A stretch of 64,000 nt of DNA from JANLIQ01 sp964358205 (GCA_964358205.1 CAYHNZ010000001.1:6991-70990); one strand, 5' to 3'. Positions 1 to 12,200 are shown, counted from the first letter of the stretch. The notes: a model not told the origin generated them from the sequence alone. Made by a program: numbers and translations.

Positions 1-225
1 AATCGGCTTGATGTCTTGTTTCTGACACTCCAGATAAAACTCGATCGCCCCGTACATCACACCGTGATCGGTAATGGCCAGTGCCGGCATCTCCAGCTCC
101 TTGGCGCGACCAACTAATTCCGGCACCTTCCCCAACCCATCAAGCAATGAGTAATGCGAGTGAACATGAAGATGGACAAAATTAGGTTTATCCGTCGTAG
201 CTTTAGCGAAGTCGGGCTTACTCAT
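1..225 (-). CDS. dnaE: DNA polymerase III alpha subunit, N-terminal fragment
   Basis: This is the first 75 codons of a gene that runs off the left edge. The translation begins MSKPDFAKATTDKPNFVHLH and continues with HVHSHYSLLDG and LAITDHGVMYGA. These are the opening metal-binding motifs of the PHP domain at the N-terminus of bacterial replicative DNA polymerase III alpha (DnaE). The start is the ATG at 225-223. A 9-bp inverted repeat lies just upstream, and rpmA is divergent. Only the PHP part is visible, so PolC or an isolated PHP phosphoesterase cannot be fully excluded, but the HVHSxYSLLDG opening is typical of DnaE. Confidence 0.8.
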   Translation of the reverse strand, partial: MSKPDFAKATTDKPNFVHLHVHSHYSLLDGLGKVPELVGRAKELEMPALAITDHGVMYGAIEFYLECQKQDIKPI

Positions 226-231
226 CGGCTT

Positions 232-250
232 TCTTGTTGTAACAACAAGA
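232..250. promoter_or_regulatory. 9-bp inverted repeat in the dnaE leader
   Basis: TCTTGTTGT and ACAACAAGA are perfectly complementary and separated by one base, immediately upstream of the dnaE start. It could be an operator or a short hairpin in the leader. Function is unknown. Confidence 0.35.
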
Positions 251-299
251 GGGGTTTTTAGCAAAAAGCTCAATATCTTCAGAGCATCTTAACGTTCAA

Positions 300-328
300 T
301 TGACGCTTCCCAAGAAATTCGATATAAT
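300..328 (+). promoter_or_regulatory. Promoter of rpmA-rplS-yraN
   Basis: TTGACG at 300-305, a 17-base spacer and TATAAT at 323-328 form a near-consensus housekeeping promoter. The rpmA ATG lies 11 bases after the -10 box and no Shine-Dalgarno sequence is present, so the mRNA probably has a leader of only a few bases. Confidence 0.8.
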
Positions 329-339
329 TTTCTCTACAA

Positions 340-612
340 ATGGCGCATACAAAGGCGAAAGGTTCTAGTAAGAATAACCGAGACTCGCAGTCGAAACGAC
401 TGGGGGTAAAGATTTATGGTGGGGAGGTGGTCAAAAAAGGCATGATCATCCTTCGTCAGCGTGGCAGTAAATATTTTATGGGCGAAGGTGTCCAGAACGG
501 TAACGACGATACGATTTTTGCCGTTGCCGACGGCGAGGTTAAATTTACCGAGAAAAAAGTCGTTAATTTTGCTGGTAATCGGTCGCTTAAAACTTTTGTA
601 TCAGTAAAATGA
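340..612 (+). CDS. rpmA: 50S ribosomal protein L27
   Basis: A 90-residue protein that matches L27 along its whole length. It has the basic N-terminus MAHTKAKGSSKNNRDSQSKR, then LGVKIYGGEVVKKGMIILRQRG and the central FMGEGVQNGNDDTIFAVADG. L27 sits near the peptidyl-transferase centre of the large subunit. There is no N-terminal extension of the kind cleaved in Firmicutes. The TGA stop overlaps the rplS ATG by four bases (ATGA), indicating translational coupling. The promoter is directly upstream and no ribosome binding site is visible. Confidence 0.97.
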   Translation: MAHTKAKGSSKNNRDSQSKRLGVKIYGGEVVKKGMIILRQRGSKYFMGEGVQNGNDDTIFAVADGEVKFTEKKVVNFAGNRSLKTFVSVK

Positions 613-1262
613 GCTTGAACGTTATCGACAAATTTCAGGTCACTCAAATGAAAGCCAAGGTCGCCGATGTTCGACCGGGCGAAACGGTTAAGGTTCACTA
701 CAAAATTCGCGAAGGCGGTAAAGAGCGTATTCAGATTTTTGAAGGTCTGGTAATCGGGACGAAAGCCACCAAATCTTACCAAGGCTCTTTTACTGTTCGC
801 AAAGTCGTTGACAGTATCGGTGTCGAGCGAACATTTCCGTTTCATTCGCCGTGGGTCACTAAAGTTGAGCGAGTTAAATCCGGTAAAGTTCGCCGAGCCA
901 AACTCAATTTTGTTCGCGAATACGCCATGTCCCGCCGTTTCAAGCTCAAAGACACGGGCTTGGCCGGGACAACCTGGGAGGAACTAGAAAAACAGGAACT
1001 AGGAGCTAGGGACTCGGGACTAGATGGAAAACCAGTACCTAGTTCCCAGTCCCCAGTCCCAGTCAATGCCCAGTCCCCAGTACCAGCCGAAGCCGAGTCC
1101 CCAGTCCCAGCTACCGCCGAACTTGTCAAAGCGGACGAAGCCACGGACAATGGCTCTGATGTCATTTCAGGGCAAGCTATTAGGGGCGAAAGCGGAGAAC
1201 TGGGCGACGCAGTATCTGAAGGAAAAGAAATTCCGGATTCTGAAACGAAACTTCCGAACTAA
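609..1262 (+). CDS. rplS: 50S ribosomal protein L19 with a repeat-derived C-terminal tail
   Basis: Residues 1 to about 117 are a normal L19, with VRPGETVKVHYKIREGGKER, the central RKVVDSIGVERTFPFHSPWV and GKVRRAKLNFVRE near the end. The family is usually about 115 residues long, whereas this frame runs to 217. The extra 100 residues are low complexity (runs of SPVP) and are encoded by a DNA segment of short inverted and tandem words. The last 100 bases overlap the start of yraN in another frame. The tail looks like a repeat element that landed at the old stop codon. Whether it is kept in the mature protein is unknown. Confidence 0.93.
   Translation: MSLNVIDKFQVTQMKAKVADVRPGETVKVHYKIREGGKERIQIFEGLVIGTKATKSYQGSFTVRKVVDSIGVERTFPFHSPWVTKVERVKSGKVRRAKLNFVREYAMSRRFKLKDTGLAGTTWEELEKQELGARDSGLDGKPVPSSQSPVPVNAQSPVPAEAESPVPATAELVKADEATDNGSDVISGQAIRGESGELGDAVSEGKEIPDSETKLPN
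994..1108. repeat. Inverted and tandem word repeat inside the rplS tail
   Basis: The left part carries GGAACTAGGAGCTAGGGACT and the right part carries its near complement (CCTAGTTCCCAGTCCCCAGT), followed by further copies of CAGTCCCCAG. It resembles, in construction but not in sequence, the intergenic inverted repeat at 1524-1662. It is translated as the proline/serine-rich L19 tail. Confidence 0.7.
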
Positions 1263-1521
1263 ATACGGCGAGATCGACATTCTGGCTGGAGACGGTAAAA
1301 CGCTGGTAATTGTTGAGGTTAAAGCTAAAACTTCCGATCGCCAAGGTGCGGCAATTGAAATGATCACCCCACGCAAACGGGAGAAATTAATTTTGCTCTC
1401 CCATGAATTAATGATGAAATATCAGACCAACAATATCCGGATCGACGTCGTCACGGTTGACAACGCCGAAGATCAACCAGCGATGAAGCACCATAAAGGT
1501 ATAATAGAAAGTAACTATTAG
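1159..1521 (+). CDS. yraN: YraN/UPF0102 family nuclease-fold protein
   Basis: The protein is 120 residues long, the usual size of the family. It carries GKLLGAKAENWATQYLKEK followed by KYGEIDILAGDGKTLVIVEV and KAKTSDRQG. This is the YraN pattern of a restriction-endonuclease-like fold, with Glu/Asp in GEIDI and an ExK in VEVKAK. In most bacteria the gene sits near rplS-rnhB, as here. An upstream in-frame extension exists but is repeat-encoded, so the ATG at 1159 (or 1150) is preferred. The gene therefore starts inside the overlapping rplS tail. The cellular role is not firmly established for the family. Confidence 0.85.
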   Translation: MSFQGKLLGAKAENWATQYLKEKKFRILKRNFRTKYGEIDILAGDGKTLVIVEVKAKTSDRQGAAIEMITPRKREKLILLSHELMMKYQTNNIRIDVVTVDNAEDQPAMKHHKGIIESNY

Positions 1522-1523
1522 TT

Positions 1524-1662
1524 ATGAAAATCCCAAATCCCAATAATACAAATCCCAAACAAATCACAATATTCAAATGCTCCAAGTTTTTGAATAGTTG
1601 GGGTTTTGGTAATTTGAGTTTGTTTGGAGCTTGGGATTTGGGATTTGGGATTTGGGGTTTTA
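1524..1662. repeat. Intergenic inverted repeat built of TTGGGAT words
   Basis: The left arm has AAAATCCCAAATCCCAATAA and later AAATCCCAAAC. The right arm has TTGGGATTTGGGATTTGGG and GGGGTTTT, so the segment can fold back on itself over about 135 bases. It fills the gap between yraN and gltX and supplies a spurious in-frame extension (MGFGIWDLGF) to gltX. Confidence 0.75.
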
Positions 1663-1669
1663 CTTATTG

Positions 1670-3127
1670 ATGGCTGAAGAAATTAGAGTTCGGATTGCTC
1701 CCAGCCCCACCGGCCGGTTTCATATTGGTACCGCCAGAACGGCCTTGTTTAATTACCTATTTGCCAAAAAGTTCGGCGGTAAATTTATTGTCCGAGTTGA
1801 AGATACTGATCAGGAGCGTCACGACGATTCGTCGCTAAAAGATATTCTCGAAGGTCTGTTGTGGTTAGGCATGAGCTGGGACGAAGGACCGGAAGTTGGT
1901 GGGCCTTATGGGCCGTACTTCCAGCAAGAACGACTCGGATTATATCAGCCGTTTGTTGACCAGCTACTGGAGAAAAAAACGGCCTACCGCTGTTACTGCA
2001 CTCCGGAAGAATTGACGGCCGAGCGCGAAAGCCAGCAGGGTCATCACGCCGCACCCAAATACTCCGGTCGCTGTCGTAATTTATCAGCCCAAGAAATCGA
2101 TCAGTTCGAACAGGCCGGTCGCACCAGTGCCGTTCGCTTTGTCGTCGAGCCGCAAACAGTTGGCTTTGACGATCTTGTTAAAGGCAAGGTTGAATTTGAC
2201 GCATCGCTGTTTGGGGATTTTGTCATTCAAAGATCAGACGGTATGCCGCTGTTTGTTTTCTCCAATGTTATTGACGATAATTTGATGAAAATTAGCCACG
2301 TTCTGCGAGGCGAAGAACACTTAGTCAACACCGCTAAACAAATGCTACTTGCTAACGCTCTAAATTTCTTGAGTCCGCAATTCGGACATTTCCCGCTGAT
2401 TTTAAACGCTGATCGGTCGAAGATGAGTAAGCGCAAGAATCCGGTTTCAATATCGGACGACTACAAGGCCAAAGGTTTCTTGCCCGATGCCCTAGTCAAC
2501 TTCATCGCCCTTTTGGGCTGGAATTCCGGTACCGACCAGGAGATATTCTCGCTGGCGGAGCTGGTTGACGAGTTTGAGATCAAGCGTGTAGGTACCAGCC
2601 CGTCAATATTTGATCCTGAAAAATTGCTCTGGATGAACGGCTACTACATTCGTCAGAAATCAATCGGTGAGATCGCCTCCGAAGCCCAAAATTTTATTAC
2701 CGACAAGGAGCTCTTTCAAAAAACCCTCGCTAAGCCCGATTATTTTTTGGAAGCAATCGGCTTAGTTCACGATCGGATGAAAATCTTGAGCGAAACGGAG
2801 GGATTAATCAACTACTTTTTCACCGCTCCCGAATATGATCCAGCGCTCTTAATCGCTAAAAAATCGACCAAAGAAAATACCTTGGCCGCCCTCAAAGCGG
2901 CTGCTACTGTGGTTGGCGGGCTCAAAACTATGGCGCTCGATGAAGTTGAGCCAGCTCTGCGCGGTGCCGCAACAGATCTAAAAATTAAAGATGGCGAACT
3001 GCTCTGGGCCGTCCGAGTCGCTCTATCTGGTCGCGACGCTTCACCGGGGGCATTTGAATTATTATCTGTAATTGGCAGGGAAGAGTCTTTGAAGCGCCTT
3101 AATTCTGCTATCGCTAAATTCAGGTAA
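1670..3127 (+). CDS. gltX: Glutamyl-tRNA synthetase
   Basis: A 485-residue class I synthetase that charges tRNA-Glu in the cytoplasm, and possibly tRNA-Gln as well. The HIGH-type motif is in IAPSPTGRFHIGTARTALFN near the N-terminus. KMSKR occurs at about residue 250 (NADRSKMSKRKNPVS). Length and order fit bacterial GluRS. The start at 1670 (MAEEIRVRIAPSP) is chosen because the 13 upstream in-frame codons are encoded by the intergenic inverted repeat. Confidence 0.95.
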   Translation: MAEEIRVRIAPSPTGRFHIGTARTALFNYLFAKKFGGKFIVRVEDTDQERHDDSSLKDILEGLLWLGMSWDEGPEVGGPYGPYFQQERLGLYQPFVDQLLEKKTAYRCYCTPEELTAERESQQGHHAAPKYSGRCRNLSAQEIDQFEQAGRTSAVRFVVEPQTVGFDDLVKGKVEFDASLFGDFVIQRSDGMPLFVFSNVIDDNLMKISHVLRGEEHLVNTAKQMLLANALNFLSPQFGHFPLILNADRSKMSKRKNPVSISDDYKAKGFLPDALVNFIALLGWNSGTDQEIFSLAELVDEFEIKRVGTSPSIFDPEKLLWMNGYYIRQKSIGEIASEAQNFITDKELFQKTLAKPDYFLEAIGLVHDRMKILSETEGLINYFFTAPEYDPALLIAKKSTKENTLAALKAAATVVGGLKTMALDEVEPALRGAATDLKIKDGELLWAVRVALSGRDASPGAFELLSVIGREESLKRLNSAIAKFR

Positions 3128-3219
3128 TTATTGTTGACGGCCACCCTGTTTTAACGCATTGTTAAAGCACATGGAGGGTTTGTTTATATCCACTTACATG
3201 GGAGAGGGGGTTTTAGAGT

Positions 3220-6200
3220 ATGGCTCCACAGATTCAACGTGCCAGACGGCGATTTGACGGAGTTTACCAAGCCACTAGGGGAAAAATCCTTTGCGAGTAC
3301 AATCTCCACCCAGTCAGGTTCTTCTCGGTATTTTTTTCCGTAGTTGTGTTACTCGGAGTAATCGCCTTCTTTAAGCCGGTTAGTGCCAGTATCGGTCTGC
3401 ATCTAGACCAACGGGAGCTACAAAACAAATACCCGAATTTTTGGACATTGGCCGAACAAAAGAAGATCTCTCCAAGCAGCGATAAATATTTTATTGGAGA
3501 CGAGCCGGTAGTGCCAAGTTCAAGCCCAGTTGTACTGGCCGTGGCCAGCGATTCTACAAACATTGAAGTAACCGCCGACAGCGCGCACGAAGATATTGGT
3601 CAAAATCCTAACCAGTTCACAAAAAGCGTTAGCGTCGAACAGGTTGAAAGGGGGACGAAAATCTCCCAAAAGGAGACCGATGGGCAAGCTGGCCTGTACA
3701 GAATCAAAGCCCAAGACAGGGTGACCGGTGCTGTTACGGCTGAAGAAACCATCGCTTGGGGGGTATTGGCGTTCAACCCAGACTATTCAATCTACCCGAC
3801 TGATACATCCGCCACTTTGGCGATGGCGGTCCTTGATGACCGAGGCAAGATGATCTGTGACGCCTCGCTGACGATCGAGATTACCGATCCAAACGGCAAC
3901 AAAAAAATCTTATCGACCGAAAATGAGCTAGTGCTGGTAAATAATGCGTGTCTAATCTACGGCCCTACTTCTGAACCAGATTATATTGCCAATTATCAAA
4001 CCGGCACTGAAGGCGATTATCAAGTCACGATAAAGGCACGTGTAGGAAGCGGTGTACGAACGCTCCACGACAAGTTTTCAGTTAAAGATAATCAGCCGTT
4101 TTACTTGCAGCGAGTCGGGGCGACTCGGACTTTTCCGAACGCTGAATATGTCTACAAACTTAATTTTCAGCCCAAAGTTGACGGCCAATATCAACTCACC
4201 GAAACTGTGCCGGCCGAGTTCATTATTTCCGACACCAGCGCCAAGATTACAGAGGTCGGTGATGTCAAAAAATTAGTCTGGCAAGTTGACGCCAAAGCTA
4301 AAGCAGACCAAACGTTGATGTTCGGTTACAAAGGGCCGCTCAAATCACCGCATCTTTATACTTTCGGCCCCGCCGAAGTCAGCTATGTCGCTGACGCTCG
4401 CTCTTCGTCGATAACTCAAAGTCAGCAATCAGCCAGCCGCAAGCTGCAAGCTGAAAGCTGGACCGAACCTCGGGCCTGGCAGATCGCCTCCGATGCGCCC
4501 TCCACCGTCAACTGGGATGGCAGCTCAAGTGCCAACTGGTCAGATGGCGCCAACTGGTCAACCAATGCCATACCACAGGCTGGCGACAACTTAGTTTTCC
4601 CGGCTGGTGCTGCAAATAAATCCAATTCCAACGATCTCGGCGAAAATATGCTGTTTAACTCGATTACTTTTAATGACAGTGGCTACACCCTGGCTGGCAA
4701 CACAATTATTGTCGGCCAAGGATTAAACGGCATCACCGACGCCGTAGTTTCTGGCGGAAACACCATTAGTCTTAACTTGCGCGTTGATGTAACTCGTTGG
4801 TTAACTGTCACCAATAGCGGTGAAACGTTAACAATTTCGGGAACGATTGCTGGCGTTGGCGGTATCACCAAAGAAGGTCAAGGCAAGTTGGTTCTATCTG
4901 GCGCAAATACCTACGGCGGCGTCACCAAAATTAACGGCGGTGATATTAGCGCACGAAGCAACACGGCTCTCGGCACCATCGCCACCGGCACGGAAGTTGT
5001 AGGAGAAGCGGCGTTAGAATTACAAGGCACAATCGCTATCGGTCGCGAGCCGCTAACGCTGCGTGGCTACGGCGAATCGAGCGGCGGCGCGCTTAAGAAC
5101 GTTTCGGATAGTAATAGTTTTGATGGGCTGATCACTATTGCCGGTATCGCTGAAATTCAATCTGATTCTGGCACACTCACGCTAAACGGCGGCGTCACTG
5201 GTGCGGCAATCCCACTTGTTCTTGATGGGGCTGGCAATATTACGTTTGCCAAAGCCCCGGTCGCAAACACCAGCGGCTTAATCACTAAAAACGGCGCCGG
5301 GACGCTAACGTACAATTTCCCTAACACCTATACTGGTTTGACAACCGTCAATGCCGGGACGCTGACCTACGGGGTCGATAACGCGATACTGTCTGGTGGT
5401 ATCACCGTTAACGGCGGGACTGTCGATATCGCCACGTTCTCCGATATGGTCGGAACGGTGACGCTCGGGACGCTGGCCGGTGGGAGCGGCATTATTACTG
5501 GCTCGACCGGTGTGTTGAGCAGTGCGTCGTATGTGGTGTATGTCGGAACGATTAGCGCCATTATCGCCGGTGACGGTGGCACTTTAGCGAAATCGACCCC
5601 GGGAACGGTGACCCTAACTCGTCCAAATCTATTCAGCGGTGCGACCACGGTCACCGTCGGCACCCTGAAGATTCAAGACAGCTTGGCGCTGGGCGTGATC
5701 GACGGCATTACCACTGTTTCCGCCGGTGCGACGTTGCAAGTTGATGGCACTGGCTTGTCGATCCCCGAATTTATAACTATCTCGGGTGTCGGCCTTTTAA
5801 ACCAAGGTGTGATCTGGAATTCAACCGGCAGCAACACCGTTACTGGCCTGGTGACCATGGCGGCCGCTTCAACTATTAAGGCTGATGTTAGTACTACCAT
5901 TACGTACGCGACGAACGGTTTCACTGGAGCGTTCGGCTTAACCGTCAACGGGGATGGAGACACGACAATTTCCGGGCCGATTGCGACGACGAGCGGTACG
6001 CTCTCAAAAAATGGCCCTGGCACGCTCACCCTCACCGCCTTCAATCCCTACACCGGGGCCACCACAATCAATACCGGCACGCTCACCTTGAACAGTAACG
6101 GCGCCATCACTATGTCAGCTTCGATCGCCATCAACTCAAACGGGAAACTAATCGCTGATAACAGCAGCGTGGTCACTGATCGCATTGGCGACGCTGTCGC

Positions 6201-9200
6201 CGTCTCCATGAACGGTGGCTCTTGGGACTTTTACGGTAGCTCCAGTACCAATACGCTCGCGACCGCCGGCACGCTCACGATGACCGGCGGGAAGAATGCC
6301 ATCACCGTTTTTGCCGGTACCGGCGGTTACACGATTATGCGGTTTGCTTCATTTTCCCGGACCGCTGGCGCCAGAGGCCTATTTCGAGGTGCTAGTCTGG
6401 GCGCGACCCCAGCGGCCAACGTGGCCACAATTTTGTTCACCACGGCTCCAACGCTGCTCGGCGACGATGGCGTGGCCGGGACCTCGGCCGTCAGTATTAT
6501 GCAGGGCGTATTTGGTGACAACTCAACCTCCGGAACTGGGACCGACATGGTCACCTACGGTCGCGGCAACAATAATGGCTTACGGCTCTTGAACGGCGCT
6601 GGCTTCAGCAATGAATACACCACAAATTTCTTGACCACCAACGCTAATATTAAAATCTCGTCCGCTACCGCCGCTATCACTTCGCAAATTAATTCGCTCA
6701 TTCTCGATTCCGGCGCCAGTATCACTAACCCCGGTTCGGCCCAAACAATCACTTTTATGTCCGGCAATATTCTTAACCTTGAGGCTAGCGGGTCGATTGC
6801 CGGTGCTAACACCACCCTGGCCGCCGGAGCGGTTGAGTTTAGTATTAGCACGCCCCAAAGCCTCACGATCTCGTCTCTCATTACTACCACGGGCGGACTG
6901 ACCAAAGGCGGCACAGGCACACTAACCTTCTCTACCGCCAAGACGTACACCGGTCTGACTTCGGTTAACGATGGAACCTTGATCTACGGCATTAACGATG
7001 CGATTAGCTCGGGTGCGGTTACAGTCAACGACGCCACCTTAGATATCGCTACTTTTACTGACACTGTTGGGGCGGTCGTGGTCCAAGGCGGCACCATTAC
7101 CGGGACTAGCGGTGTCCTGACAGCAACCTCCTACGATCTTCGGGCCGCCACGATAAATGCAATTTTAGCAGGCTCAGGAACGCTAACCGTGGTAAACACC
7201 AACGAACGCACCGATGCCGTCACGACGCTATCTAGGGACAATACCTTTACTGGTTCGATTGCGCTGACGAGTGGAGTCTTAAAGCTTGGTGGTGCTGGCG
7301 GTGGATCAAACACCCCCTTGGGGACAACTGCGGCAGGCATTACGATGACGAGCGGGGCGATGTTAGATCTGAATGGCTACACGCTTGTAACGAGTGAAGC
7401 AATTTCAGCGACCGGCACTGGCATTGCTCTACAGGGCGCAATTATTAACAGCTCAGCGAGTACGGTCACATATAACGGTGTGATTACGCAAACCGCGGCT
7501 GCTCGGATTGGGGCAAATTATGGGAAGATTATCATCGGGACCGGCGGCATCACTGGCACCTTTAACCTAACTCTTGGTGGCTTTGGCGATATTGACGTGA
7601 CGAGTGCTATCACTATTAGCACCGGCACGATCACCAAAGACGGTTTCGGAATTTACACACCTTCAAGTGCGAGTTCTACATACACCGGTCTGACGACGGT
7701 TAGCGCCGGAACACTGAAGCTTGGAGTTTCGGGCGGTGCAACGAATACCCCGTTGGGGACTAATGCTGGCGGTGTGACCGTTACCGCCGGTGCGACGCTT
7801 GATATGAATGGCTTCTCTTTGGCGACAGTCGCCGATACCTTAACGATAAATGGAACTGGTTCCGGGACCGGAGATTTTGCAGCTGGCGCATTGGTGAATT
7901 CATCTGGAACGGGCGTTACATATGTCGGGGCTATCGTTCTCGGCTCAGCGACAACCGTCAAATCAAACTCTGGAACAATCACCCTAACAACCGGCGGTAT
8001 TACGGGTGCGTTTGCCTTAACGCTGGGTGGTACGGCGAGTAGTACAATTTCTGGTGTGATCGCGACCGCTGCCGGGACGATCATCAAGATTGATACCGGG
8101 ACGTGGACGTTGTCGAGCGTAAATACCTACACGGGCGCAGCGACAATTTACCAAGGAACAATTAAGAATGGGATCGCCGCTGCGGCCGGCGGTGGTCCGC
8201 TAGGGACGGCTGCTGGGGCAACAACAATTTTTAGCGGCGGCGTACTAGACATGAATGGTTTTTCGCTTAGCGCCTTAGCAGAAGGGTTAACGATCAACGG
8301 CTTCGGCATCGAGAGCGGTGGCGCCATGGTCAATAACTCTGGAAGCGGCGTAACCTATTTGGGGACACGGGCCCTCGGGTCTGACACTCGAACCACCAAC
8401 TCCGGCGCCGGCCTGTTAACCCTAAGTGGAATTCAGAGCGGCGCCTTTGAATCTCGCTACGGGGGAGCGGGCAATATCACCATTTCGGTGGCGATTGCCG
8501 CGACCGCCTCATCATTCTGGAAAGATGGGGCCGGAACAGTCATCTTGAGCGCCGCTAACGGTCATACCGGGGTGACGACGGTCGCGGCTGGGACCTTACA
8601 ATACGGTATTCTCAACACGCTGGCAGCTGGCGCGGTGGTAGTGAACGGCGGAACGCTCAACATCGTTTCGTTTAGCGATACGGTCGGTGCGGTGACGTTA
8701 GTTGACGGTATGATTTCAGGTACAACCGGAATATTAACAGCAACCGGATACACTTTTGAAAGTGGCACGATCAGCGGAATTATCGCTGGTGCGGTGGCCG
8801 TCAATAAGTACACGGCCGGTACGGTTGTCATCTCCGGCGTCGAAACGATCTCCAGTACCCTGACTATCCACGCCGGAACAATCGAGATCAGCGGCTCTGG
8901 TTCGGCGGTCGGTGTCACGGCAATTACTATCAACCTCGGTGCGACCTTAACGCTTGATAATTCAACGACGGCTGTGGCCAGTCGTCTGCTTGATACGATT
9001 GTCCTGACCATGAACGGCGGTAATTTTAATTACAAGGGCAATACCGCCAGCACCGCCGCCGAGACGATCGGACAGCTCCTTTTTTCATCTGGTCACAACA
9101 CGGTTACCGTGACGCCGGGCGCCGGCGGATCGACGACGCTGACGGCGGCGACTAACCCGGGCATCAATCGTACGGCCGGCGCGACAGTGTTGTTTCGTGG

Positions 9201-12200
9201 GACAAGTCTTGGCTCGACCCCGGCCGCCAACATCTCGACCTTAAAGTTTACAACGGCGCCGATCGTTGTCGGCGGCGGCGGCGGTACGGGTACCACCACC
9301 ATCAGTATTATCAAAGGCGCGTATGGGGACAATTCCCTGACTGGAACAGGGACAGACATGGTGACCCATAACGTTGGGAACACCAACGGTTTGCGACTTC
9401 TGAACGGACCTGGGTTTTCCGGTGAGTATGCAGCGAACCTGGGTACCGCTAGTGCCAACGTGAAATTGACAGGGGATACGGCCGCCACGACGACCAATAC
9501 CAATTCGATTGTTCTGAACGGTGGCGGCGTCACGAACGCCTCGGTGACGTTGCCGATCGCCGCCACCGCCTTAGCCGGAAACATTTTAATTGCGACCGCC
9601 CATAACATTGCCGGCGCGAATACGGTGCTTGGTATAACAACATTCGAACTCAATGTTTTAGCGAACGCGGCCTCAACCGTTTCGGCCACCGTTGGTACGG
9701 CCACGACTGGGTCGCTTACCCTGAGCGGGAGCGGGAATGTGACCTTTAGCGCGGCGAATCCATATACCGGTACAACCTTTATTAATAATGCGACGTATAC
9801 CTATGGCGTGGCTAACGCGATCAGTTCCGGTGCGGCAACGGTGATTGGCGGCACCTATAATCTTAACGGCAACTCCGATACGATCGGCGCCCTGAACGCG
9901 ACAGGTGGCACCATTGCCACCGGCGCGGGCACCTTAACGCTTGGCGGTACTGTCACTACCGTCGCCAACGCCAATGTAACCTCGATAATTACTGGGAACC
10001 TCGCGCTGGGGGCAAACCGAATCTTTAACGTTGGTGACGGCCTGGTCGATAACGACCTCGTTGTTTCGGCGACGGTCACCGGCGCCTTTACCGTGACGAA
10101 AAGTACGGGCACTGGGGTCTTAGTATTATCGGCGACCGACAGTACCTATAGCGGTAGCACCACGATTAGCACCGGAACGTTTCGGTTCGGCAGTGGGGGG
10201 AGTGGCGCTAACGGTCCGCTCGGGACGACGGCCGCGGCGACTATTATTTCTAGCGGTGCGTCTCTTGATCTGAATGGCTATTCGTTAGCGACTGCCGAAG
10301 GACTGACTATCAGCGGTACGGGTGTTGGGGCAAACGGGGCAATTATGAACACATCATCGGCCGCCGCAACTTACCAGGGTCTAATAATCCTCGGCGCGGC
10401 GGCAACGATTACGTCGAACTACGGCGATATTACCATTTCCAATACCGGCAGTATGACTGGTACCGGATTTGCGTTGACCTTGCGCGGTGCCGGGAATGGT
10501 TCAATAGCCACTCAAGTCAATACTTCCACGGGTGGTTCAAGGGTTAAAAATGGCTTAGGCACCTGGACGGTTTCGGGCGATGGTGGCTACACCGGCGTAA
10601 CGACAATTACTCTGGGCGTATTAAAACTGGGTGCGGCTGGTGGCGCGACTAATACGCCGCTCGGCACAACCGGTACCAATACGACGATTGCCAGCGGAGC
10701 GATGCTGGACTTAAATGGTTTTACTCTTGGTACGGCCGAGCCCTTATCGATACAAGGCACCGGTATCGCCAACGCCGGGGCGATTACAACCAGCTCGGGG
10801 ATCGCGACGAGTTACTCGGGGGCAATTACGATTGCGACCGCTTCCCGTATAACGAACTATGGCAACGGGACATTCTCACTCAGCGGTGCAATTGCAGGCG
10901 GTGCCGTGGCCTTAACGACCGTCAACGCGCCGGGAACAATTACCCAGACAAGCGCCAGCGTCTGGTCGGGTACGACATCGTCTCTCACAAAAGAAGGCTG
11001 GGGGACGACGATTTTGGCGGGTCAAAACTCAATCACTGGCTCGATGACCGTCAGTTCCGGCACTCTCCAGCTCGGGGCAAACGGCGGCGCGGCGAATACT
11101 CCGACCGGGACTATTGCCGGAGGCGTGATTGTTTCGGCCGGTGCCGTGTTTGATTTGAGCACCTTCGTGTTGGGCGGCGCATCCACCTGGGAGCCACTAA
11201 CCCTTAACGGTTCGGGCATCAAAAACGGCGGCGCCTTAATTAGTGCCGCCACCAGCGGTAATAACTTTGGCGTGGTGACTTATGGATCGAGTGCCCGCGT
11301 CGTCAACAACGCTTCGGGGACGATTACCTTTGTCGGTGCGCCAACCGGAACCTTTAACTACGTTTTCGGCGGGACAGGTCCGATCACTATTACGGGTGTA
11401 ATGCCGGCGGTGGCGATTACCATCACCAAATATGACTCTGGGATCCTGCTCTTAAATGGTGCACATCTCAGCACTGGACTGATTCGTATTAACGGCGGGA
11501 CGGTCAGATACGGCGTGGCCAATGCGATTCTGGTGAACGCCGTGACCATTGCCGGCGGGACGCTCGATATTAACGGTCAGACCGATGCCGTTGGTGCCAT
11601 TATCCTGATGAGCGGCACGATTACCAACGGCGGCGCGGCCGCGACGCTAACTGGAACAGCCTATACGTTTTACGGGGGCGCCATTACCGCAGTGCTGGCC
11701 GGAACGGCAATCGCAATGGCGAAAAACACCGGCGCCACGCTGACGATCAACCAAGCTTTGACGAATACCGGTACCTTAACTATCAACGCCGGCACGGTCC
11801 AGTATTTGGCTAGCAACGTCGTGGCTAACACCGCCGCGGTCATCGTGGCTGGCGGCACGCTGGATATCGGCGCGCAAACGGATACCGTGGCCGCCGTGAC
11901 CCTGACCAGCGGAGCGATCACTGGCAGTACCGGAATTTTAACCGGCACTTCCTACGCCGTTGCCAGTGGCACGATCAGCGCGATTTTAGCCGGCGCGGTT
12001 ACTCTGGCCAAAACCACGGCCGGTACGGTCACGCTCTCGGGTGTGAATACGTACTCGGGCGTTACGACGATCAGCGGTGGAGTCTTAAGTGTTGGCACTA
12101 TTGGTAATGGTGGTGTGGCCGGGAACCTGGGAGCGGCGCCGGCCGCCGCATCCAATATTGTTTCCAATACCGGTACCGGGACATTGCAATATACCGGCAC

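Noticed and set aside
1631..1670. Longer N-terminus for GltX (MGFGIWDLGFYLL)
   Set aside because: It is encoded by the intergenic inverted repeat; the normal GluRS start is at 1670.
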